64,000 nt of DNA from Neonectria sp. B-13 (GCA_002682825.1 NOKP01000006.1:310001-374000), one strand, 5' to 3'; counted from the first letter of the stretch, positions 8,832-20,823 are shown. The notes: generated by a model from the sequence alone, not told the origin. Program-made: numbers and translations.

Positions 8832-9695
8832 ATGATGCCTCGCGACTCAGCCCCAAATCAACCTCACCAGCCAAGCTTTGTCAACAGGCAGGGTACACTC
8901 GAAGAACTGGTGGAAGACCGACTGGAATACGGGCGTCGCGCGATCGAACTCAGCGGGAGCGAGATCTTCAAGTGGAAACGTTTAAACTTCCCCGTTATCG
9001 ACCCTAATCCAGCTCAAAACGCGGAGCTCCGAGAGAACAAGACCATGCGACTGGTTCCCTTTGGGTTGGGCGCCGAGAGCGGCTACCGAGCTCGCGCCTC
9101 TGGAACGCCCGCCTTTGAATCACTCTCGCAGCCCATGGAGATATATGAACCGGAGGCGCCGTGTGCTGGTTGCGGCTCGAAAAGCCATCAGCTCGTGGGA
9201 TGTCTGTCCGCCCATGGCAGCGGGTTCATGCCGGGTTGCCCCCTTTGCAACACGCTGAGGCATGATGTCAAGCGCTGCAACGGCATCGCTAACCTGGGCT
9301 TGTTTGAGAAGGTCAATTTACTTCTCGTCCAGCGTGCAAACATGCCACCCTTCAATGGGGATGAGCCATGGTTCCGCCTCTTTAAGAGATACTTTCAGAT
9401 GAGGCCCGAAAGGGGAGTCCCCAATCGTTTCCCCTGGTCAAGACAGTTCGCAAAGGCCAAGCTGCAAGACATGGGCAATCTCCAGGAAGAGCTCGACGCT
9501 CATCATGATCAAAGCCGTCTTCCTGTTGACCCAACCACAAAGGACTGGCAAAGTGTCTTAGCGACGTTTTTCAAGCCACAGGTCCGCAGCGATCCACTGT
9601 TGGGCGGAGCTTCACTGCCAAAGGAGAGGCAAAACTTGCTGGCTCAGTACAGTCACCTTTTTAAGGACATGGTCAAGAACAGCCCCCAGTCCTAA
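8832..9695 (+). CDS. Uncharacterised protein with two CCHC zinc knuckles
   Basis: A single exon of 287 residues (tandem ATGATG start, ATG at 8835 equally possible). Two Cys-x2-Cys-x4-His-x4-Cys motifs sit at C111-C114-H119-C124 (CAGCGSKSHQLVGC) and C136-C139-H144-C149 (CPLCNTLRHDVKRC). Both spacings match the zinc knuckle consensus, a fold that in known families binds single-stranded nucleic acid. The rest is unassigned: a charged N terminus (LEELVEDRLEYGRRAIELSG) and a basic, aromatic C-terminal half (WFRLFKRYFQMRPERGVPNR). No protease, reverse transcriptase or integrase is nearby, so it is not part of a recognisable retroelement. Nucleic acid binding is inference from the knuckles. It is the last gene of the cluster. 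Confidence 0.75.
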   Translation: MMPRDSAPNQPHQPSFVNRQGTLEELVEDRLEYGRRAIELSGSEIFKWKRLNFPVIDPNPAQNAELRENKTMRLVPFGLGAESGYRARASGTPAFESLSQPMEIYEPEAPCAGCGSKSHQLVGCLSAHGSGFMPGCPLCNTLRHDVKRCNGIANLGLFEKVNLLLVQRANMPPFNGDEPWFRLFKRYFQMRPERGVPNRFPWSRQFAKAKLQDMGNLQEELDAHHDQSRLPVDPTTKDWQSVLATFFKPQVRSDPLLGGASLPKERQNLLAQYSHLFKDMVKNSPQS

Positions 9696-10222
9696 TCTCA
9701 CAACCCAGATGTTGTTGTTAGTCACAATGGCAACCCCGGAAGAGCAAGGCAGTGAGGTTTATCGGTGCGAGGAAAGCTCACAAGTTGAAAAACGGATGGA
9801 AGAGGCATCGTCGAATGAGCGAGGGAAACGAACGGTACAGGTCAGGATGTGTTGTTTCACAGGTCTCAGGCTGTGCTAAATAAAATGAGTCTTGTATGCT
9901 GCTTCGTGTCTCCGCCTACCATGCGTCTTCGTCTAGTCTTACATCTGTCGTTCCTCGTGCAACATTTATCCGATCCAAACCAGTGCTCAGCTTGTTACGT
10001 CATCCCAACCGCTGTTATCTCGCTCTTGACTCGTTCGGTTCCATGCATGGTCAAAAGATCACATCCGTCAGTAATTGCCGACTTAGCTTAACCCACGATT
10101 TGAGAGTGGGAGCTCGCTCGTACTTGCAGCAGGCTCGATGTTTGTATGCCCCTACAGAACTGTGTTGATAGCTTCACCTAGCTTTTGCGTCAGTGAACAC
10201 CGAAGAGCAGGGCTGCATCCTT
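9696..10222. other. Convergent intergenic region, no gene seen
   Basis: This holds the 3' ends of two convergent genes. Short open frames here are not coding by composition. AATAAAATGA near 9880 could serve polyadenylation of the plus-strand gene. Confidence 0.5.
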
Positions 10223-11669
10223 TCACAACTGACATGTCTTAGCCGCCTGTCTCATTCGATACTCCGGCGATGGACTCGGACCGCTGCGATACCAGAGAGC
10301 GCGACCAGGCTTCTTTTCAGCTACCACCTCGCACGTCTCCTTCGTACCAAAATGCGCCCCGTCCTTTGTCTCGTCCACTTCAACCCACTGACACTTGGCA
10401 AAGGATAGCTTCAATTGATTCCAACCAAAACCACCCCTCTTGTATTGCGGACCGAGCAGAGGAATTATGGCATTGGTAGCTTCACGAGAGTAGTAATGAG
10501 GAATCTTGGAGAAGAGGTGATGTGTGACGTGATCAGTGGAGATGTTGTGGAAGAGGTGGGTGCCGATAAAGCCGAATGGCCAGCTCATGTAACGGTCCAT
10601 GGTTGCGGTTGCGCCGAGGATGAAGGTCCACTCTTCGGAGGCGTATTTGGGAATACTGGGATGAGTGTGATGAAGGTAGGTAATCATTACTGGTTCTTCG
10701 TATCAGTTCTGAGGTTCAACAAACGGCGAGGGGACGCAGCGAGTTGGACATACCGATCCAGTGATTAACCCAGGTCCAAGGCGCAATATAAATCCAAAAC
10801 ACCTGCTCAAATGACCCAGTCCATTTGTATAAAGTCCAAAGGCCCGCAATTGTGATGAAGCACCCCACATCCGATAAGATGATAGCCTTTACCTCCGAAG
10901 TTCTGAACAGTGCGCCCCAAGGATCAAAGTGGCTGTGTCGCCATGTTGGCATCCCCTTCTTGAAAAGAGCGCTTGAGGGACAAGTAATGTTGCTCAAGAT
11001 GTACCAATTCCAGCCAATTGTTTGCTGTAGAAGAATTCTGAAGAAGAGCACGATGGGTGAATCTTCTCCAAGTTCATCAAGTTGCCCCGGCTTGAGGCCA
11101 AGCTTGGCCGCATACACATCTCGAAGCGGGGGAACGTAGTTGATATCCTTATACATATGGCCTGCATAGATGTGGTGTCGACGGTGGGTGGACTTCCATG
11201 AGAAGTAAGGGGCAAGGAGGAAGGAATGCAGGACGAAGCCGATGGCGTCGTTGACAAAGCTGGAGGTAGATAAGGCACTGTGTCCGCATTCGTGGGCGAT
11301 AACCCAAAGGCCAGTCCAAACTAGACCTTGAACGAAAGTGTAGGCAATAACGAGTGGGTAGTGCAGGAGACTGAAAGGAGACGGGGATGCCCATGTGGGA
11401 ATCTTGGTATAAAGGCACAAGAGGATGAAGGCATAGGCGAGGTCACGGAAGAGATAGAAAAAGGACCAGAGGTGGTTGGGCTTGAAGCAGTGGGCTGGGA
11501 TAGCATCGCGGAGTTCTTGGATCCCAACTTTGCCGGCAATAGGCTGTGATGGTCAGTGTGGACTGGCAAGAGGCAAACTTTTACTTACCCTGCTTGTAAT
11601 AAAATTACTAGGGTGAGGTTCGTTAGAGGTTTGGAAGCCCGATCGAGAAGGTTCTTCAATGGAAGGCAT
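10223..11669 (-). CDS. Delta-12 (oleate) fatty acid desaturase
   Basis: Three exons, 11669-11589, 11543-10754 and 10689-10223, separated by introns of 45 and 64 nt (GTAAGT and GTATGT donors), give 445 residues. All three histidine boxes of the membrane fatty acid desaturase family are present: HECGH at 111-115, HRRHH at 147-151 and HVTHH at 344-348, with long hydrophobic segments between them. The HECGH box, short N terminus and C-terminal LWYR segment fit the Delta-12/omega-6 (FAD2/OdeA-like) subgroup, an ER enzyme that converts oleoyl to linoleoyl lipid using O2 and cytochrome b5. Delta-15 specificity cannot be excluded from sequence. The C terminus runs about 20 residues past LWYR (SGPSPSPEYRMRQAAK), which is unusual. 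It is probably a paralogue of the housekeeping enzyme, since the neighbourhood is accessory in nature. Confidence 0.9.
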
Positions 11670-12676
11670 TTTGGATTAAGACTTGAATTACCGTTTTTAA
11701 GGTGGGTGCAAAGCGCATGAATGGGTTTGCTACGCCTGTCTGCCACAGATGTGTGATGAGGTGAAATGAAATGGTAAAACAAATGTGCTGTTACTCAAAG
11801 GAAATAAAGATGTTTCCAGGACGGGGTTTTGCTGAAAGCTCATCGGGTGAAATATAATAGCTTCTCCGGAGTTAAATATCCTTTAGTGTGCCGAAATGAT
11901 GAGAGTTCTTTCCCCTCTGCAGCAGCTTCATCAGCTCTTCCACTTAACCGTCTTTACTGCCGGTCACCTCCGGCCTTTTCCGATTATCACAAGAACCTTG
12001 TAAGCTTGCGACATCATTGGGTCGGCTGCTTGATCCTGCATTTGCATTGAAGCAACCAACAGAGAGTTGCCATATACATACTAGAAATAGATGCCTTGGA
12101 GAAGTCCATCTTCTTCTGCATGGGCCACTAGCTTCCTTCCTTTGTTAGTCTAGTCTCAATTTGTGATGCTTACGAGAGGTGCGGGGTTACGGGGTAAACA
12201 TTCAGGACGCATAAAATGATAGAATTAAGTTCCAGGGAAACAAGGTGTGGCCAGGCATGAGCAGACGCGAGCTTTATCGTCGAAGCACCATTAGTGGGGG
12301 AATAAGTGATAATATAATCAGGCTTTATCGCCGTAGAAGACTAATTATGCAGACATGTATGTTGCACCAAGATTGTACAAGACATAAATAGGCCATTTTC
12401 GGCGTACCGTCAGGCTTGCATCGAAGAGCTAATTGAGGAGACTAAGATGGAATCTGATAAGCGCTCAGACATGTCTATGAACTTGTTTTCTCAGACTCAA
12501 ACTATCTCTACCTCGACGGGATATTCTTAGAACACCACCCCAGACCGCTCCGGAGACATCTTAACCGACTCAGCTCCCCAGTGCTCCACTTCGATTCTAA
12601 GGGCACCACCCTCTGCTCAAGCCCACTCTGCGAGGCAACGAGTGGCAGGCTGGTCACTGATATAGCCTCCTAGAAC
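11670..12676. other. Intergenic region upstream of the desaturase
   Basis: About 1 kb without a gene. The proximal 200 bp serve as desaturase promoter. From about 12510 a stretch reading LDGIFLEHHPRPLRRHL in one frame may be an extension of the decayed gene that follows, but I cannot support it as coding. Confidence 0.4.
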
Positions 12677-13043
12677 ATGACTTTCGTTGGCCTAGAAGGT
12701 TTCCTCAGCTTGACTGCAGTGTTCCTTATCCAGGATTCCATCTGCCTCATGTCTGCCACGGTCGAAGCATGGAATGGCCTGAGAGAGCCAGAATCAACTT
12801 CACGGATTCGCCGCCGCCGCCACCTATTCAGGGGAAAGTACGGGATGTATATCGGTCTGTTGTGGATATGTGAGATGGTCATACCGCTGTACCAGATGAA
12901 TCCTCTCCTGTTCAATGGCCATGTTCAGACCATGCGGACTGCAGTGAGAAACATGGGCCACTTGCCTATTATCAGCGAGAGTTGTTCTGGGTTATGGTCT
13001 TGATGGTAATTTTACAGTCGACTTTGTGTCAGAAACCTTTTAG
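12677..13043 (+). pseudogene. Decayed EEB1/EHT1-like alpha/beta hydrolase (acyltransferase) fragment
   Basis: The plus strand reads IPLYQMNPLLFNGHVQTMRT at about 12883-12940, closely matching the N-terminal signature of fungal medium-chain alcohol acyltransferases of the YheT/EEB1/EHT1 alpha/beta hydrolase family (a leucine-rich NG-H-x-QT segment). The continuation is present but in other frames: YYQRELF follows in a second frame and DGNFTVDFVSE in a third, as the family has YYKR-x-x-F then GTF-x-VDFV. Two frameshifts within 60 bp and no downstream catalytic domain in any frame mark it as a pseudogene. The match is from memory of the family, not from an alignment. Confidence 0.5.
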
Positions 13044-13956
13044 GGGGCGGATGACTCTATGCCATTGCGAACGATGCATTTCAAGGACGATAAACAGGGA
13101 ATCGGCCTCACGACGAATTACTCAGTAGCAAATTCCCTTTTAAGCCCGCTGTAGTTCAAACTCTCAAACTCCTCAAGGTGCTGAATTCAAAATTAAAGAA
13201 AGACACATCTGAGTGACCCGATATTGTACTTTTAAGAAATATGGGATCCATATATATCTCAGGGACACGATAAGTTCCTGTGTATCCGCCGATGCGCGAC
13301 ACGAGCGATTTCCTAAGACGGGAATGATCACGCGAGCCCCAAGTCGGACACGACGAGGAGATCGCGATACTCCCCGTGTGTCGCGAACCATATAACGCTG
13401 TTTGGTTTGATATCTTCGTGTCCATACTTCTTTTCCCTATCATTCAATGTGCTCAGTCTGCCATCATTTTGCCAGGTCGCAAGTCCGTGAATGCGTTTGA
13501 TTGCAGGAGACTGCTGACTGCGGACATGAATGGGAGCAGAATATATTCTCACTCTTTCCCAAGATGGTAATCATTGCGAAATGCACGAATGAGCTTTTGC
13601 CTCCTCTGCGGAAGTCTAAGCCGTAGCTCAGCCGCAGTATACCCTCGCTAGGCACTCACCTTAATACTGTTGCTAGATCCTCTCCTTTATTATCTTGGGC
13701 TATGAAAATACAAGCTAGACTCCCTTAAAACTACTCCCCAGTTACTAATACATTATTGTATGCTATGGCTGAGGCTATAGGTCTTGCGGTTCGCCTTCGC
13801 AATTATTGGCGGCCTTATCATCATGGTGCCGATCCTAAAAGTGGTTAAGGAAGGGCCTAAAACTGACAACGATCACGCAACTTGTTACTATACAACCGAT
13901 CATTTACCTAGAGTGAATTACGTACCGAAGATTTATCCGTTTACTTCCCCGAGACT
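13044..13956. other. Gene-free stretch between two decayed genes
   Basis: Short frames on both strands have no recognisable content. Composition is moderately AT-rich toward 13660-13780. It may contain further, unrecognisable remains of the acyltransferase gene. Confidence 0.35.
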
Positions 13957-14486
13957 GAGGTCCAGCCCCGAGCGGTGCTTCTACTCTTACCCTGACTTGG
14001 ATGTACACTGTTACGGGTTGCCACGATGAGGTACCTTGCAACAAGGGACGACTTACCACGGAGGTCTACATCTACATGTTTGCTGCTGTCGCCACCCCGA
14101 AAACCACTGCCATCTTTACTGTCCATAAGGCAGTCGCTTGTGGTAACCATGAGGCAGACTGAATGGAGGCCTCCGCCACCGCTTACATTGTGGCGGTAAA
14201 TACTGCAGGCTGTGGCTCTTCCGCCACCTCCGCTGACTGCTGGTGCTGCGCTCCCCTCAATGACACTGCCCCTGAGGCGGTATTCTACACATCTACGTCT
14301 GTTGTGCCAGAGACTACTGTATGCAAGACCTGCAGCACAGAGCCGACGAAATCCCCATCCTCACACTGTGCATCCTGGAAAACTCCTTGCTTTATTGCTG
14401 TCGCTCTCTGCGCCTTGTTGCTTTTGCGATTTGGGGAACCAGCGTTGAACCACTGCGCTGTTCGCTTGTATGTTCAGGACCGGTAA
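13957..14486 (+). pseudogene. Decayed Cys/Thr-rich cell-surface protein fragment
   Basis: One frame reads from GPAPSGASTLTLTWMYTVTG through CHDEVPCNKGRLTTEVYIYM, then a TGA at 14160-14162, then on in the same frame for 107 codons (MEASATAYIVAVNTAGCG to a hydrophobic CFIAVALCALLLLRF near the end). The pattern YTVT-x-C ... V-x-x-C ... TTEV resembles the repeated segment of fungal GPI-anchored and serine-rich surface proteins, whose tails also end in a hydrophobic segment. The in-frame stop, a second TGA just upstream and the absence of any N-terminal signal peptide argue for a broken gene. A short intron skipping the stop is not excluded, but I see no good donor and acceptor pair. Confidence 0.4.
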
Positions 14487-15316
14487 TTGATGTAATAGGG
14501 CAGCTACTAGGATGTGAGCTGCAGGAACAAGATATGCAAATTTTAATTCATAACAGCAGAGGCATGGTGGCCGGGTGTCTCCTTGTTCAACCCACTTTAC
14601 ATAAAACACACGGCTTTGCAGCATGGTTGCTTCTCTCAGCGTGCGTCGCGTCTCCATAATTCACCGTACGAGTCATTTGGCAAAGACGCCATGCTGCACC
14701 GTCACTCGTCAGGAATTGATTCTTCAATGTACAATGTGGAGAAGAGGTGCAGGAACATGCTTGCTGGCAACGCAGGCGGGTCTCAGGAAACTGCATGTTG
14801 GCATCACAAGCGGCGGCAATGCACGGAGAAGACGATTTTTCCCGTCGGTGAAGCTGTTGCGACTCTGCCGCGTCGTTTACTCAGCGGTTGCGGACGAGTC
14901 CTTTCACGAGTTAGTCTCATTCCCCCGGAAGACCCCGGATTCATCGCGTCGCTAATCGCGATATCCTTCCTTAGCTGCTGCGGGGAGAGGGCAATTGCCC
15001 GCGAGTCGTCGACCAGGATCCAAGACACAACAAACTTGGCAACTCGGCAGAGCCAATCATGCAGGCGAAACCCGCAGAGCTGAATACCCCTGCATGAGAT
15101 TCAGCGCTTATGAGCACAACTCTTGCGCCACGTACGACCAATGGAAACCGTATCACGGGGCATTTTTGAGGCTGACGTTTGGCTGCCTAGGTGGCCAAGT
15201 TTGTCTTTTTTCGCCTCCATTTTGTTGTTACAACGCGACTTCGCAAATGCCCACCGTCGCCGGCACCAGGTTGAGGAGCATCTCCCACACCACCACGACC
15301 AACACCAGTATCCACG
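14487..15316. other. Intergenic region upstream of the NOV-type gene
   Basis: No gene is supported. The last 100 bp before 15317 are rich in CACC/ACCACGACC repeats and are probably the leader of the next gene. Confidence 0.4.
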
Positions 15317-18300
15317 ATGGCTTCTCCGTCTCCTCCACCGGGGTCTGGCCAGCTCCGGGAGCGTGAGCTGGTAAGAGAAATCGCCAAGCAGCGAGGCTAT
15401 CTCGGAGAGGACAAGCTCTCCAGGATCGGCGCTATCGAGCCCGAGCTTAGGAGGGAGGTTGAAGAAGCGCTACTCCGCAAGGATGAGATGATTGGTTCAG
15501 CCGTCCTGACGTACGTAGACTGGAGAAGCTGTTTGACCAAAACTAATCCTGTGTAGTTTGGCAAGAAATCTCTACACCAGCAACGCCAGATTTGTCTTTG
15601 AGTTGCTTCAAAACGCCGATGACAATGACTACAGCAAGGCTATCGCAGCCGGGGAAGACCCGTACATCTCATTCAACATTCGCGCCGATAAGCTGTCAAT
15701 TGAGTGCAATGAGAATGGCTTCACTCCGGACAACCTTCAAGCCATCTGCGCCATCGGCAAGAGCTCCAAAGTTGGCGCCCAAGGCTACATTGGCGAGAAA
15801 GGAATCGGCTTCAAGTCGGTCTTCATGGCTGCTTGGAAGGTTCACATTCAGTCAAACGGCTTCTCATTTTCCTTTACTCACCGAAAGGGCGACTCCGGTC
15901 TAGGTATGGTGACACCGGTGTGGGAAGAGACCGACGAGGTGATAGGGGACTGCCTGACCCGTATCACGCTGTTCCTTCACGACAGCGGTGATGCGGACAC
16001 GAACACAAGGCAACTCGACATCATCAAGCAGCAGTTCCGGGAGCTCCAGGACACCATTCTGCTCTTCCTCAGAAAGCTTCGCAAGGTGAAGGTCACGTTC
16101 CACACCGATGACGCGGTCGACGACAACACAACCTATTCACTCCATGGAAGCAATCCCGCAACCATTCGAAAAACAACATCAACTGGAGAAATCGACAAAA
16201 AGTATCACATCACCAAGCACATGGCTCAGAACATACCCAGAAGTGAGAATAGGAACTACTCCGACGATGGAGAACGGACCGATTCCACCGCCGAAGTTGT
16301 CCTGGCTTTTCCCTTAACCGACACATCGGAGCCGATTGTCGATGACCAAGACGTCTTCGCATTCCTACCGATGCGACCCATGGGATTCAAGGTAACTGAT
16401 TGTCTCATCCGAGTCACCACGGCGCTCACTGACACACGCAGTTCCTCATTCACACAGACTTCGTGACGGAAGCCAGTCGTCAAGGCATTGTCACCACTTC
16501 TCTTCGTAACCAAGCCCTCCTGGATGGAATCGCCGAATGTTTCGTCAAGGCCGCCAAGGAATTCTCCCAGCACCCTACGCTGCGCTTCCAGTGGATGAGA
16601 TGGCTTCCTCAGCCCAAGTCGTATCCTTGGGACGGCTTTTGGACCAGCTTGCTCGACAAGATCCAGGAAAAGATTGAAACAGTCCCGCTCGTTCGCTCTT
16701 GGAGCAAAGGCATGCTGCAACCTATTTCAGGCTTGGGGCCTTTGCAGTCGTGGGCCCTCGACCAGCACGGGGAACCTCTGTTCCGGGACAGCGACGAGGA
16801 ATTATATCTTTCCAAGAAGTACGAGGCTGCAGATGCATCGCTTTTAGTGTCTTATGGCATGCAAAGCCTGTCTTACGTGGAAATGATCGAACTCGTCAAA
16901 TGCGATCTGAAGAGTATTGGCGGCCCGTCTCGGATGAAGAACCCAGAGACCGATCAGGATTGGCACTCGCGTGCAGCGCAGGCGTTGCTATTAGCGAAAG
17001 GGGATACGCAATATTCTCATGGACAGGATCCAGTGCGGTCTTTGGACCTCATTCCGCTGAGTAACGGCACGTGGGTCTCAGCTAACCGCAACACCGTGTA
17101 CTATTCACACTGCGCTGGTAATATTGAAGTCCCGGCTGGTCTTGGTCTCAACTTGGTGAGCGCAGAGGCTGCAGCTAACACTCAGCGACGCCAACTATTC
17201 GACGCTCTCGGTGTGGAAGAGATCCCCATCAAGGGCGCCCGTGGCCTGATTCTCGCCAATGTCAAGTCTAGGGGGTCATGCTCTTTGTCAACCTCCATCG
17301 GCTATTTGAGGTTCATGTATCTGTCGGAAAGGCTGATGGACGATGTTCCGAGCAAGCTGGAAACATTCCGCATCTACGATCAACAGGTCAAGGAGTACAT
17401 GCCGTTTCGACAAGAAGTTTACCTTCCAACAACGCACGAATATAGCCCGAGCGAGCTCCTAGGACCCAAGGAGTCGGGAAAGAAGGGATTCAACGCCGCA
17501 TTCCTCCACGAGGGATATTTGGAAGATGAGCCACCAACCCCCGAAGAATTCAGTCTGTCTTGGACAGATTGGCTGGAACATCGCATATCTCTCCGTCGCA
17601 ATCTCCAAATCGTCCAAGTCGAAAACGGCAAATCAAAACTCTCTGCGGCGTTCCGGTATATCGAGGAAAACCGCCCGGAGAAGCTTCTCGGCGCGCTCCA
17701 GCATCACTGGGCTCTTGAAGAGGCTAAAATTCAGGCGTCTCCCGAGGTCCTAGAGGAGTTGTGCAACATGGAAGTCGTCTGTAAGGGAACGGAAGCCTGC
17801 GCGCTTTCAGAGGTACTGTGTACCACATATCTGCCGCTACCAGAGCTCCAACGCAAACATGCTCGCTACACCGAAGATGAAGAGTTTATGTTTTTGGATC
17901 TCGGAGAGGACATCACAACTGGCTCATATCGGCCCAAGTGGGGGTTTTTGGTTGATTACCTCTGCGTGGGTGATCAAGACGATCTCGACTTTTACCTAAG
18001 CATTCTCAAGGACATCCGGTACAGCAACACGGCACCGGGCGTTCGCCGCAGTTCCAGGATCCTCGATCTTTACGAAACCATCTACTCCCGCTGCCGAGAA
18101 TCCGAGAACTTTCTCGATGCCACAGAACTTGTCAGGTAAGCACACGTACACCACCTAGATTCATCAAATATTGACATCAAGTAGGAGAGAGTTCAAGGAC
18201 GGCTGTCTTGTTTTCACGCCAGGGACCGAGTCACGAGCTGCAGTCTGGGCTCCGCCAGACAAGTGTCTCTGGGATGCCCACGAGAACATGCAGACAGCAT

Positions 18301-20823
18301 ACCCCTTGGAGCACCTGTACCGAACAGAATTCGGGCGGTCACAGGAAGACTTGGAGGTTTTGGGGCAGTTCTTCAAGGCTACCCTGCAAATCCCCGATTG
18401 CTCCTGGAAAACCTACCTGAATGAAATCCGACACCTGAAAATCACTGGAAGTGAGGACTTTGACTGGATCTATAAGCTGTACAGCTGTCTTGAGACTGCA
18501 AGCCAGGGCCTTTCTACACAAGACGCTGAGCATCTGAGGTACGAACCTACAATCTCCCCGAAGCCCCATCTAACCAGCCTTAGGGATGCATTTGCGAAAG
18601 AGCGACTTGTCTACGCTACCTACGGTCACTCCAGCGGCTGGTATTCCATTGCTCAGTGCCTCTGGTCAAGTGCAACTCAAATTCAGGGAAGAGTCCCACT
18701 CAATGATCTTTACTCCGACCTCGAGGGCTTTTTCGTGGGCTCCCTAGGCGTCCAGGAGCTCACCATCCAGATGGCTTACGACGAGCTCAAGGAAATGGGA
18801 TCACGAGACCCGGCCCCGTCAGTAGCCACGGTGAAGGAGACCATCTGGGCGTTCAACTCGCTTCTGGACTCGGAAGGCTTCTTCAACGGTGCCAGGGATA
18901 TCGTCTCTGGAAGGATATTCCCAGTCCGGCATCCCAATGGCTCGGTCAAGTTGCAAACTAGCAGGACCCAGTTTGCTATTGCGGACCGCAAAACCCTGAG
19001 AGAGATCTTCAGGCCCAAGGCCAAGCTCTTGGACTTTAGCCTCGATGAAGTCCGAAGACTAAAGCCTTTTCTTGAGTGGCTTGACATCGAGTCGAGATAT
19101 CTGTCTACCATGGTAAGGGAGATTTCGACAGTCTCGGGTGGCCGGATGGATCGCATCCGATACCCCGACAGAGATATTAGGCAAAAGGCGCATGCATTCT
19201 TCAGGGTTGCTGTTCATTTCAACAGTCCCCGAGCGGCCGACCACAGTATGGAACTGTACAAGATCCTTCTCCGCACCGAGGTCTACGAGACGGACGGCAT
19301 TTCCTCAGAACTCCACCTTTCACAGGATGGACACGATATTGTTCATTCTCAAGATCAGAGTGAGCTGCATCTTCGGGAAAGTGGCGACGTGCTAAATGTA
19401 TACGTGCCACACGACCCAAAGGCTCAAGGATTCTGCTACTTTTCAACTCTGCCTCGACGTTTCCTAGAGTGGATGATGACAAACCCCGGGACGCTTTTCA
19501 CAAAGGATGCAGGTTCTCGAGCAGCTCATGTGGTCACGTCCGTCCTGAACGCGCCAATGATCAACGTGACGCAGATTCTCGAGGCCGAGGGCATTATCGA
19601 CGTGGATGTTCCAGATGAATCCGATTCCAACCTCGACGAGCCGGACGAGGATATCCCAGGGTACGCGTCGCCAATGGAAAACGAGGCCACACACGATAGG
19701 AGCTTTGAAGATCCTGTCATGCGCCAGTTCGCCGAGGCGATATCCCGTTCACGTTCAGACCCGGCGTTGCGCTCGACATCCAAAGCCAACCCTCTGGTCA
19801 CTCCCAGAAGGCTCCTTTCCCCCCACGATGCCTTTCACGACAGCAATCTCGGCTGGACACCACCAGCACCAGGGTCGAACGCGAGTAATGGTGCGGTCAA
19901 AAACCCCAGCCAACCTCTCTTTTTGTTTGGGACTCCTCCCCAAGCTCCGTCGATTTCCTCGTTCCGGTCCTCGGCAGTCACCACACCGGAGCCGGTTGCG
20001 AATCACGATCCAGAGTACTTGAGGCTCGTCGACGACGTCATAACCGCTGCGTCAAAAGCAAGCTTCCCTGCCAAGGGTTCCCCTGACATTTCTACTCTTT
20101 TCGGTGGCCTGTCGATAGCCCCCAACGAGATCGAGTCTTCCAGACGATTTGGCTCAAGGTCACCTCTAGAACGAGATATGAAGATCGGGGCTCTGGGAGA
20201 ATTATTCGTGAGTTCTTTCTAGTACTTTGCCAACAAACGAATGAGCTAACAATTGTAGGTGTTTGAGCTCCTCTCAAGGCTTGCCCCATCCCTGCCAGGA
20301 TTTGGCAGACACAACTGGCAGAGCACCATGCGGAAATTCGTTACCGTGCACTCCAAATACTCGGAGATGCCGCCCTGGATCGGAAAGGAAACATCCGACA
20401 TCGTTTACCATGACACAGACAGGGTTCTCACCGAACTCTTGGTGGAGAAAGGCCATCTTCAGCGAGAAGTCTGGCTCAAGAAGACACCCCGGTACTTTAT
20501 CGAGGTCAAGTGCACCACAGGGAAATGCGAGACGCCGTTCTACATTAGCAAGGGCCAATACCAGAGAGTAAGTTTCCCCGCTGAAAGCCAAGCCATGACT
20601 AACACATATTTTGCAGATGAAAGACTATGCCAACGCTGCCTCGTCGCCGTTGGTTTCTCCCACCGTCTACCTGGTTGCGCGCGTCTTCAACATGAACAAG
20701 TCGACGGTTGACTTGCGAGTGTACATGAACCCCGAGAAACTACGCCAGGAGTCGGACTTGGCCTTTACAGCAGAGACATGGTCTGTAGTTCCACAGCGGA
20801 AGTTCTGGAACCCAGTTAAATGA
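15317..20823 (+). CDS. Sacsin/NOV-type protein: Hsp90-like ATPase plus C-terminal NOV_C (DUF3883) domain
   Basis: Six exons (15317-15510, 15557-16391, 16442-18135, 18185-20207, 20259-20567, 20617-20823) with introns of 46-51 nt give 1753 residues. Near the N terminus lies a GHKL/Hsp90-like ATPase of the sacsin/NO VEIN class: the N box FELLQNADDND at 79-89 with the metal-binding asparagine, a G1-like NENGFTPDNLQAI at 116-128, and the glycine lid GYIGEKGIGFKSVF at 141-154. The middle 1200 residues are unassigned, with a Ser/Pro/Asp-rich linker at about 1390-1560. The C terminus (about 1570-1735) is NOV_C/DUF3883, with SDIVYHD (Asp about 1629) and FIEVK at 1662-1666 in the order expected of a PD-(D/E)xK nuclease-like fold, then YISKGQYQRMKDYA. 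In bacteria and plants this pairing occurs in defence-linked and NO VEIN proteins; the role in fungi is unknown. The gene is intact. Confidence 0.88.

Noticed and set aside
8832..8960. EDRL near the N terminus of the zinc-knuckle protein as a copy of the shared tail module
   Set aside because: Only the four residues match; the following DLP and NG-x-V positions are absent.
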